A stretch of DNA of 8,987 bases, taken from positions 1 to 8,987 of the forward strand of contig JAPWUY010000045.1 in NCBI GenBank assembly GCA_028275295.1. Reading direction: 5' to 3'. The notes below the pieces were generated by a model. The model was not told the DNA's origin. It saw only the letters and a program-made list of their open reading frames with translations, and searched no databases. Below are positions 1-5,498 of the stretch, in pieces. Each line of letters begins with the position of its first letter. The stretch's first letter is position 1. This stretch comes from Thermodesulfobacteriota bacterium. Lineage in GTDB: Bacteria; Desulfobacterota; Desulfocorpusculales; Desulfocorpusculum. A program made the position numbers and the translations under genes.

Positions 1-622
1 CCCATTTCTCCAGAAGGGGCAGGACCTCCTTCCTGATCCTCACCCTGAGGTACCTCCTGTCCTCATTGGTGGAGTCGACCCTATAGGCCAGGCCCTTCTC
101 CTGCAAGTACGAGAGTATCTCCTCCCTTTCGAGGCAGAGAAGGGGCCTCACGATCCTTCCCGTCCTGGGACACATGCCCGCCAGGCCCCCAGGGCCAGCC
201 CCTCGGCCGAGGGCAGCCAACACAGTCTCCGCCTGATCCCCTCGATGGTGGCCTACGGCTATGCTCGATCCGCCGAACTCGGCTCTCATTTCCTCCAACA
301 ACCTGTACCTCGCCTCCCTGGCCTCCTCCTCGAGAGACCTCCCAGGAGTCCCCAGTGTGCCTGGGGGCACTGTCCTGTAGAGAAACTGGATCCCCATCTG
401 CTCCGCCATGGTGCCCACGAATTCCAGGTCCTCCTGAGCCTCACTGCCCCTCAGGCTGTGGTTGACGTGGGCCACTCCCAATGTCCAATTCCACCTCCCA
501 GCTAGTTCCCGAAGAATGCTCAGCAGGGCAATGGAGTCGGGTCCGCCTGATACTGCGACCAGAATCCTCTCCCCCGGCAGGAGGAGTTGCCCTTCGAGGA
601 TGAACCTGCTTACTTTCCTCAC
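1..622 (-). CDS. tilS: tRNA(Ile)-lysidine synthase TilS, C-terminal part beyond window
   Basis: TilS uses ATP to attach lysine to C34 of the tRNA(Ile) with a CAU anticodon, so that it reads AUA; it is cytoplasmic and normally essential. Visible here are the PP-loop signature ILVAVSGGPDSIALL, the VAHVNHSLRG segment, the HHRGDQAETVL block (most homologues have HHxDDQxET; here the first Asp is Gly), and the RPLL...TNEDRRYLRVRIR block near the window edge. The N-terminal ATPase domain is essentially complete; the C-terminal domains lie beyond base 1. I chose the GTG at 622 because GGAGG sits five bases before it and the protein then begins VRKVSRFIL, as TilS proteins usually do. An in-frame ATG at 685, nine bases after the ald stop, would add 21 residues and has only a weak ribosome site. 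It follows ald closely and is probably co-transcribed. Family assignment is secure; the start is not. Confidence 0.93.
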   Translation of the reverse strand, partial: MRKVSRFILEGQLLLPGERILVAVSGGPDSIALLSILRELAGRWNWTLGVAHVNHSLRGSEAQEDLEFVGTMAEQMGIQFLYRTVPPGTLGTPGRSLEEEAREARYRLLEEMRAEFGGSSIAVGHHRGDQAETVLAALGRGAGPGGLAGMCPRTGRIVRPLLCLEREEILSYLQEKGLAYRVDSTNEDRRYLRVRIRKEVLPLLEKW

Positions 623-694
623 AACTTCCTCCCTCGCCCTGGGACGGGAAACACTTTTCCGAAAAGGAACTTCAGTTCGGCTCATGATCCTGGG

Positions 695-1801
695 TCAGAG
701 ATGCATCTCTTCCAGGGGAAGGGAGAAGGCCTCGGCCACACCGCTGTGGGTGACCTTTCCCCTGAAGACATTGAGGCCTCTCAAAAGGGCCCTGTTTCTG
801 GCCAATGCTCCCTCGAGGCCTCTGTCCGCTATTTCCAAGGCATACGATAGGGTCGAGTTGGTCAGGGCATAGGTCGAGGTTCGGGGAACAGCCCCTGGCA
901 TATTGGTGACACAGTAGTGGACCACGTCGTGAACTATGTAAGTCGGGTCATCGTGAGTTGTGGGCCTCGTGGTCTCGCATATTCCTCCCTGATCCACGGC
1001 CACATCCACTATGGCTGCCCCTGGCTTCATCTTCTCCACCATGTCCTCGGTTATGAGCTTAGGGGCCCTGGCCCCTGGGATGAGGACGGCTCCTATGACC
1101 AAGTCGGCCTTCAGAACCTCCTCCTCTATGTTCGCCCTATTGGACATGACAGTGGTCACGTGTCCATGCATGATGTCTCGCACGTAGCCTAGACGGGTGG
1201 GATTGACATCCAAGATGCTCACCTGAGCCCCTATTCCCACAGCTACATGGCAAGCATTGGCCCCCACGATCCCTGCTCCTATTATCACCACTTTGGCCGG
1301 AGGAACCCCCGACACCCCGCTCAGGAGAATCCCCCTCCCTCCCTGGGTAACCTCTAGACATCTTGCCCCTACCTGGATCGATAGCCTGCCGGCCACCTCA
1401 CTCATGGGAGCGAGGAGAGGAAGAGAGCCGTCATCCAACTGTATGGTCTCGTAACCGATGCCTATGCACTTTGCCTCCAACATCCTCTCCGTCAACTCCC
1501 TATTGGCAGCCAGGTGGAGGTAGGTGAAGATTATCTGGCCCTCTCGGAGAAGATGGTACTCCTCCTCAAGCGGCTCCTTCACTTTGAGGATCATCTCCGC
1601 CTCTTGCCAGATGAACTCGGGCTCACCAATGATCTCGGCACCAGCAGCCCTGTATTGCTCGTCCATGATGGCACTTCCCAGTCCAGCCCCCCTCTCTATC
1701 AACACCCTGTGTCCGTGGGAGACCAAAGCTGTCACTCCCGCTGGAGTGATCGCCACCCTTCTCTCCTGCTTCTTCCTCTCCTTGGGCACGCCGATTATCA
1801 T
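695..1801 (-). CDS. ald: Alanine dehydrogenase
   Basis: Catalyses reversible NAD-dependent oxidative deamination of L-alanine to pyruvate and ammonium in the cytoplasm, linking amino-acid nitrogen to central carbon metabolism. The 368-residue product is full length for the family. It begins MIIGVPKERK and keeps the known active-site residues at the usual numbering: R15, K75 in LKVKEP, H96 in YLHLA and D270 in VAVDQGG. The NAD-binding Rossmann loop is GAGIVG at 175-180, with D198 at the end of the second strand. The ATG at 1801 was chosen because GGGGAGGTGGG lies just upstream and homologues start here; an in-frame ATG 33 bases earlier would only prepend a low-complexity MWQRKLWGGGK. It lies between the DUF2007 gene (113-bp gap) and tilS. 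The annotation is secure; physiological direction is not visible. Confidence 0.97.
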   Translation of the reverse strand: MIIGVPKERKKQERRVAITPAGVTALVSHGHRVLIERGAGLGSAIMDEQYRAAGAEIIGEPEFIWQEAEMILKVKEPLEEEYHLLREGQIIFTYLHLAANRELTERMLEAKCIGIGYETIQLDDGSLPLLAPMSEVAGRLSIQVGARCLEVTQGGRGILLSGVSGVPPAKVVIIGAGIVGANACHVAVGIGAQVSILDVNPTRLGYVRDIMHGHVTTVMSNRANIEEEVLKADLVIGAVLIPGARAPKLITEDMVEKMKPGAAIVDVAVDQGGICETTRPTTHDDPTYIVHDVVHYCVTNMPGAVPRTSTYALTNSTLSYALEIADRGLEGALARNRALLRGLNVFRGKVTHSGVAEAFSLPLEEMHL

Positions 1802-1914
1802 TTTCCCACCTCCCCACAACTTCCTCTGCCACACCTTTCCCGAGTGTTTGAGCCTTTACCGAGGCCTCAAGATCTTCCAGGACTCCCACGGGCCCCATGA
1901 GGTCTAGAGGGGCT

Positions 1915-2196
1915 TCACGAGGCCTCTCCTTCCTCACCCTGTTCAGGCCCCCCGTAGACAAGCCCGATCTCCTCTATGATCTCTTTCGCCCTTTGAGCCA
2001 TTTTCTTGGGGACCAGAATATCTGCCCAGCCTCTTTGAAGCACAAAGAGTCCATCGTAGGCTATCTCCTCGTGCTTCTTGACTATGGCCTCCATTCCTTC
2101 TCTGGCCAGGGCATCCACCACAATATCCGCCTCGAAGGGACCTTGAGCAACGTGAACCTTGACCATTGGCTCTTCAAGATCTTCGGGCAGTGGCAT
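1915..2196 (-). CDS. Small DUF2007-like protein (putative signal-transducing protein family)
   Basis: A 93-residue soluble protein with no signal peptide or membrane segment. The core has the look of the DUF2007 family (Pfam 'putative prokaryotic signal transducing protein'): an opening strand VKVHVAQGPFEADIVVDAL, a segment about differences in a middle strand (GLFVLQRGWADILVP), then a helix KKMAQRAKEIIEEI, ending in an acidic EQGEEGEAS tail. Family members adopt a small ferredoxin-like alpha/beta fold; their biochemical role is not established. The ATG at 2196 has GGGAGGG four bases upstream; an internal ATG at 2166 has a poorer ribosome site but would begin right at the conserved core. It is the first gene of the leftward block and is probably transcribed from the AT-rich spacer at 2197-2302, with ald and tilS downstream. 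Family call is by pattern recognition only. Confidence 0.75.
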   Translation of the reverse strand: MPLPEDLEEPMVKVHVAQGPFEADIVVDALAREGMEAIVKKHEEIAYDGLFVLQRGWADILVPKKMAQRAKEIIEEIGLVYGGPEQGEEGEAS

Positions 2197-2219
2197 GAGG
2201 CCCTCCCATCTCTTTTGTC

Positions 2220-2248
2220 TTGAATATCGAAGAATATCTTAGCATACT
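2220..2248 (+). promoter_or_regulatory. Possible sigma70-type promoter in a divergent spacer
   Basis: The 106-bp spacer between two divergent genes (2197-2302) has an AT-rich core unlike its surroundings. TTGAAT (2220-2225) and CATACT (2243-2248) are separated by 17 bp and match the sigma70 consensus at four of six positions each, which suits the rightward exported-protein gene. The leftward DUF2007-ald-tilS block must also start here, but no leftward box stands out. Weak evidence. Confidence 0.3.
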
Positions 2249-2302
2249 TTTTCGCGAGACTTGCGGCAGAGGGTAGACTCTTTGGGGAAAAGGAGGAGCA
2301 AA

Positions 2303-2914
2303 GTGAGCCTTCAATCTCTTTGGCCCAAGGGGACCTTGTGGTTTCTGACATTGTTTTCAGTGGGGTTTTTGGGACCCCAGGCTTTGGCTGACCTCCTTCA
2401 TCTGAAATCAGGAGGCGTTGTGGACATAGGGTGGGACTACAAGATAAGTGGCGACAAGGTGATGATCAAGAAGCAGGAGGGATACATAGCTATACCCCTT
2501 TCGGATGTCATCAGGATAGAGAAAACGGAACGGAAATCCCTTCCACAGCCAACCGTTGGCGAAAAGATGGAGAAGCCCGAGGCGGATGAGGGGAGTGCCC
2601 CCACGGAGGTTGTGGAAGGTGGCGATTCGGCAAAACTGGTCTCCCTCATAGAGGAGGTCCTGGCCTATCTGTCGAGGGCTAACAGATCCTCCGAGCTCTC
2701 GGAGGAGGACAGGGAAGAGGGGCTAGATCTCATAAAGACGTGGATGGAAGAGACAAGGGAGATAATGGCCAAGACCAGGGAGTCCGCAACCAGGGATGTT
2801 GCCGAGGATCTCCTCAGGGAGCTCGAGACCCTCGACAGGGAACTCGGAGATGGAAAACTATCGAGCGGTCCCAAGATGGAAAGCTCTCTGCGGGAGATGC
2901 TCCAAAGGCTTTGA
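2303..2914 (+). CDS. Exported hypothetical protein with small beta domain and C-terminal helices
   Basis: I do not recognise a named family for the whole 203-residue protein. Residues 1-29 form a signal peptide (MSLQSLWPKG, hydrophobic LWFLTLFSVGFLG, cleavage motif ALA before D30), so the mature protein should be periplasmic or outside. Residues 31-73 read as a short beta module: LHLKSGGVVDIGWDYKISGDKV, then a strand ending IPLSDVIRIE. This resembles the 'L-x-x-G ... G-x-I-P-x-x-x-V-x-x-I' pattern often found in envelope proteins of deltaproteobacteria. An acidic, proline-containing linker follows, and residues 107-203 are charged amphipathic helix, likely coiled coil. The GTG at 2303 is chosen because AGGAGG sits six bases before it; a TTG at 2261 would add 14 residues ahead of the signal peptide without a ribosome site. 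The stop at 2912-2914 abuts the repeat array. Confidence 0.8.
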   Translation: MSLQSLWPKGTLWFLTLFSVGFLGPQALADLLHLKSGGVVDIGWDYKISGDKVMIKKQEGYIAIPLSDVIRIEKTERKSLPQPTVGEKMEKPEADEGSAPTEVVEGGDSAKLVSLIEEVLAYLSRANRSSELSEEDREEGLDLIKTWMEETREIMAKTRESATRDVAEDLLRELETLDRELGDGKLSSGPKMESSLREMLQRL

Positions 2915-3060
2915 GAGGCGGTTTTCTCCGAGGGGCGCGTTCTGTGCGCCAGTGCAATGAGCCCTCGATTATGTTGAAGAACTTCATTGCCAGCCATGGA
3001 TAGCCGAGAGACCCGGGGCCTAAAGGGGAGATGCCTCGCATAACCCCGTGCCCTCGTTAC

Positions 3061-3309
3061 GGGCGTGCGGAGCCCGCCCCTCCGCGACGCGGCCTAGCCG
3101 ATGGGAGACCGGCTCAGGAAGTAGGCCCCAAGATTTCGCGAAGGGGCCTTTTCTCGGAGAGACGCACTCCGTGCGTCCGCATGGCAAGGCCCCACGAATG
3201 CCGAGGCATTCCATTTTCACCCGACGATGAGGCGAGAGGCCGGTTGGCCTACCGGAGACATGTCTGGGCCAGGCCGATGCCTCCCTTGCGGGCGTGCAGA
3301 GCCCGCCCC
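3061..3309 (+). repeat. 249-bp direct repeat, copy 1
   Basis: Matches 3743-3991 at a constant offset of 682 bp with no gaps. By hand count 11 of 249 positions differ (about 96% identity). It covers a reverse hairpin, the spacer, a forward hairpin, the AATGCC/GGCATT palindrome, an ACATGT-containing segment and most of the next reverse hairpin. The offset equals three array units. Confidence 0.93.
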
Positions 3310-3742
3310 TCCGCGGGATTCGTGATCCGAGCTGGGATGGCCTAGCGGGGAAAGACCCGGGATAGGCGGATGGCGGTTCTCTCGGAGGGGCGCGGTCTCC
3401 GCGCCCGGACGGTACGGCCGGACGAATGGCAAGGCATTGCGTTGCCACCGGTGGTTTTGCGACAAGCTGGTGGCCGAAGCGAGGCAACTTTTGGGTTTGG
3501 CGTTATGCCTCCTTCACGGGCGTTCGGAGCCCGCCCCTCCGCGGGGGGCGAGCCTGGGTGAGAGGCCTTGGGGAGTAAACCCGGGGATAACGCGAAGGGT
3601 GGTTTTCCCGGAGGGACGCACTCCGTGCGTCCGTTTGGTACGGCCGAACGAATGCCAAGGCATTTCTTTCGCACCACATGCGTTGAACATTGCCCTGGGG
3701 CCTACCGGCCACATGTCTCGGTCGAGCGCAAGCCCACCTTGC

Positions 3743-3991
3743 GGGCGTGCGGAGCCCGCCCCTCCGCGACGCGGCCCAGCCGATGGGACACGGGCTTAGG
3801 AAGTGGGCCCCAAGATTTCGCCGAGGGTCCTTTTCTCGGAGGGACGCACTCCGTGCGTCCGCATGGCAAGGCCCCACGAATGCCGAGGCATTCCATTTTC
3901 ACCCGACCATGAGGCGAGAGGCCGGTTGGCCTACCGGAGACATGTCTGGGCCAGGCCGATGCCTCCCTTGCGGGCGTGCGGAGCCCGCCCC
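3743..3991 (+). repeat. 249-bp direct repeat, copy 2
   Basis: Second copy of the 3061-3309 block, gap-free over its whole length. Similarity stops sharply at 3991 inside the last reverse hairpin, where CTCCG of copy 1 is replaced by CACCC; sequence beyond is single-copy. Copies three units apart are much more alike than neighbouring units, so the array seems to have grown or been homogenised in a multi-unit block. Confidence 0.93.
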
Positions 3992-3995
3992 ACCC

Positions 3996-4133
3996 TGGGA
4001 CAAGCCAGGCAACGATCTCCTAGCTGGAAAGGGCCTGGGGAAGATAAACGCGGAGGATCGCTCGGCCCGGGGAGTGGTGTGCTCCATTTGTGTCGTCTTC
4101 ATGCCATTTCATTTCTAAAAGTGGCCTCAGCCC
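3996..4133. other. Single-copy spacer, no gene seen
   Basis: About 140 bp between the last hairpin and the operator-promoter region. It does not repeat the array sequence, has no open frame with a ribosome site and no convincing terminator. Base composition shifts from very GC-rich to mixed towards its right end. Confidence 0.6.
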
Positions 4134-4163
4134 ATCTCGCCTTTTCCGAGATAGATACTATCT
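4134..4163. promoter_or_regulatory. Two chained inverted repeats, candidate operator
   Basis: ATCTCG (4134-4139) and CGAGAT (4147-4152) are perfect complements around a 7-base gap. Overlapping the second arm is another perfect dyad, AGATAG (4149-4154), ATA, CTATCT (4158-4163). The last base of this dyad is the first base of the TTGACA box. Such a position suits a repressor overlapping, or an activator adjacent to, the promoter of the respiratory operon. No regulator is encoded nearby, so its identity is unknown. Confidence 0.5.
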
Positions 4164-4191
4164 TGACAATTCCCGTGAGATTTGCTTAAAT
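4163..4191 (+). promoter_or_regulatory. Sigma70-type promoter of the cytochrome/molybdoenzyme operon
   Basis: A perfect -35 box TTGACA (4163-4168), 17-bp spacer and TTAAAT (4186-4191, four of six matches) predict a start near 4198 and a leader of about 68 bases. The leader ends in the AGGAGG ribosome site at 4254-4259. It is the only good promoter candidate before the first operon gene, and all following genes lie close together on the same strand. Confidence 0.6.
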
Positions 4192-4265
4192 GCCGGGCCA
4201 GTACACAGAAAAGGTAGGCTTCGCCACAGAGGACGATTGACCAATTTTTTGCCAGGAGGGTGGGG

Positions 4266-4571
4266 ATGAAGCTCAAAGGTGGGATATTGGTCTTGGGCTT
4301 ATTTTGGGGGGCTGTGGCCTTGGGCATGGTTGGGGGAGGAGATGTGGAATTCAAGATGAAGGGTGCCGGGCCTGTTCTCTTCAGTCACGATACCCATGTA
4401 GGAAGCCACTTCCTTGCCTGTACCGAGTGCCACGATTCTCTTTACACAGTCAAAGGAAAGCACAGACATGTGACCATGGATCAGATGGCAAAGGGGCTTT
4501 CATGCGGGGCCTGTCACAACGGACTGAGGGCTTTTTCCGTCAAAGACAACTGCCAGGTGTGTCATCAATGA
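4266..4571 (+). CDS. Periplasmic triheme c-type cytochrome (c7-like)
   Basis: An electron-transfer protein that should carry three covalently bound c-type hemes in the periplasm. The 101-residue product has a signal peptide (MKLKGG, hydrophobic ILVLGLFWGAVALGMV) and three CXXCH sites: CTECH 52-56, CGACH 80-84 and CQVCH 96-100. Histidines at 41, 44, 48, 66 and 68 can supply the second axial ligands, including the FSHDTH motif typical of c7/c3-type cytochromes. The MDQMAKGLSCGACHNG stretch is also typical of that triheme group. The ATG at 4266 has AGGAGG six bases before it; an in-frame GTG at 4260 overlaps too closely with that site. It is the first gene of the operon, 76 bp before the ferredoxin subunit, so it is probably the dedicated electron partner of the molybdoenzyme. 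The partner role is inferred from position. Confidence 0.93.
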   Translation: MKLKGGILVLGLFWGAVALGMVGGGDVEFKMKGAGPVLFSHDTHVGSHFLACTECHDSLYTVKGKHRHVTMDQMAKGLSCGACHNGLRAFSVKDNCQVCHQ

Positions 4572-4647
4572 TAGGGCGAGACGGACTCGAACACATTTTT
4601 CGGGTCGAGGTTGATGGTTTGCCCGATGGGATCAGGGAGGGGGGATC

Positions 4648-5484
4648 ATGTACGAGGACAAGGACGAGATTCAAGTGATGCAGGGAGATCTGAAGAGGGC
4701 TCTGGGGAAGGCGAGACCACAGTGGGCAATGGTCATAGATTTGAGAAGATGCACGGGCTGCAGTGCGTGCACTGCGGCCTGTTTCGCGGAGCAGAAAAGT
4801 CCCCCAGGGATCATGTACAGGGTTGTCTACGAGGAGGAGTTCGGAAGTTTTCCCAAAGTGAGAAGAAGGTTCACCCCGAGGCTATGTAACCAATGCGACG
4901 ACCCACCCTGCGTCAAGGCCTGTCCCAACAAGGGTGATGGAAAAGCTACCTGGAAGGACAAGGATTCGGTGGTTGTCATCAATTACATGCAGTGCATAGG
5001 TTGCGGAAAATGCGTGGTAGCCTGCCCCTACAAGGCCAGGGCCTTGGACGGAGGGGCTTTTTACACAGCCGGAACACCCAAGATCGAGGAATACGAGAAG
5101 GCCCCGAGCTGGGAGTATGGGAGAAAGTGGCCTAGGCGGGAGAACGAGATTCCCATTGGGACTGCCAGAAAGTGTCATTTCTGTGTCCACAGGCTCAAGG
5201 TGGGGATGCTCCCCGCTTGCGTTACCACCTGTCCTTGCAGGGCCAACTTTTTCGGGGACATGGAGGACCCGCAGAGCCTGGTCCACAAATGGATAAAGGA
5301 GAACAAGGAGAGGATCAAGGTCCTTGCCTCTGTGAGGACACCCGGAGAGACCCGACCTTCTCGTGCGGCCTTGAAGGGCATGAGAGCTCATGAGATTTCC
5401 CAACTCGTGGGTTATCCGGGCAAGGTCCCAGTGTTCGCGGAGAGTGCTCCCACAAAGCCAAGGGTCTTCTACGTGATGCCGTGA
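4648..5484 (+). CDS. Four-cluster ferredoxin subunit of a molybdopterin oxidoreductase (TtrB/PhsB/PsrB-like)
   Basis: The electron-wire subunit of a complex iron-sulfur molybdoenzyme. The 278-residue protein has sixteen cysteines in the four-block pattern of this family: C35/C38/C41/C45 (CTGCSACTAAC), C80/C83/C88/C92 (CNQCDDPPCVKAC), C116/C119/C122/C126 (CIGCGKCVVAC) and C176/C179/C191/C195 (CHFC...CVTTC). In known members these form four [4Fe-4S] clusters shared crosswise between blocks. No signal peptide is present, so it is expected to cross the membrane folded, bound to the Tat-carrying catalytic subunit. The C-terminal 60-70 residues (from about 215) extend beyond the last cysteine block and are unassigned. 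The ATG at 4648 follows a GGGAGGGG ribosome site by about five bases. The stop is 14 bases from the catalytic subunit start. Subunit type is secure; the exact substrate subgroup is not. Confidence 0.93.
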   Translation: MYEDKDEIQVMQGDLKRALGKARPQWAMVIDLRRCTGCSACTAACFAEQKSPPGIMYRVVYEEEFGSFPKVRRRFTPRLCNQCDDPPCVKACPNKGDGKATWKDKDSVVVINYMQCIGCGKCVVACPYKARALDGGAFYTAGTPKIEEYEKAPSWEYGRKWPRRENEIPIGTARKCHFCVHRLKVGMLPACVTTCPCRANFFGDMEDPQSLVHKWIKENKERIKVLASVRTPGETRPSRAALKGMRAHEISQLVGYPGKVPVFAESAPTKPRVFYVMP

Positions 5485-5498
5485 GGGAGGGAGGAAAA

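Larger units (their letters stand above)
2922..3995. repeat. Tandem array of ~227-bp units with ten alternating-orientation hairpins
   Basis: The array starts eight bases after the preceding stop codon. Each unit carries the same 24-base hairpin element in both orientations. The element has the form CGGAG, 7-base arm, loop CTCCG, complementary 7-base arm. Forward copies lie at 2928-2950 (degenerate), 3155-3178, 3383-3406, 3609-3632 and 3837-3860. Reverse copies lie at 3061-3084, 3290-3313, 3518-3541, 3743-3766 and 3972-3995 (last one has lost its CGGAG box). Spacing is very regular: about 134 bp from a forward to the next reverse start, and about 93 bp from a reverse to the next forward start. 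Forward arms are GGACGCA/TGCGTCC or GGGCGCG/CGCGCCC; reverse copies, read on the minus strand, have GGGCGGG/CACGCCC with one internal mismatch. A second small palindrome (AATGCC-NN-GGCATT) follows three of the forward copies, and a mismatched version follows a fourth. Open frames inside are Arg/Pro/Gly-rich repeat translations and are not accepted as genes. The layout resembles REP/BIME elements, but family membership is not established. Confidence 0.9.

Noticed and set aside
1623..1961. 112-codon minus-strand open frame bridging the DUF2007-ald gap
   Set aside because: It overlaps both neighbouring genes in another frame. The stretch falling in the gap (1802-1914) looks mildly protein-like, but it has no ribosome site of its own and the C-terminal half is out-of-frame ald.
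2928..2950. Rho-independent terminator after the exported-protein gene
   Set aside because: The GC hairpin is not followed by a T run on the plus strand; it fits the repeat element instead.
3020..3487. 155-codon minus-strand open frame, and similar frames on both strands across 3020-4190
   Set aside because: They translate the hairpin array. The products are Arg/Pro/Gly-rich, occur in several frames at once, repeat the same peptide words and lack ribosome sites.
2922..3995. CRISPR array
   Set aside because: Repeats are 24 bases in alternating orientation with about 70-110 bp between them, and the spacers are themselves repeated; no cas gene is near.
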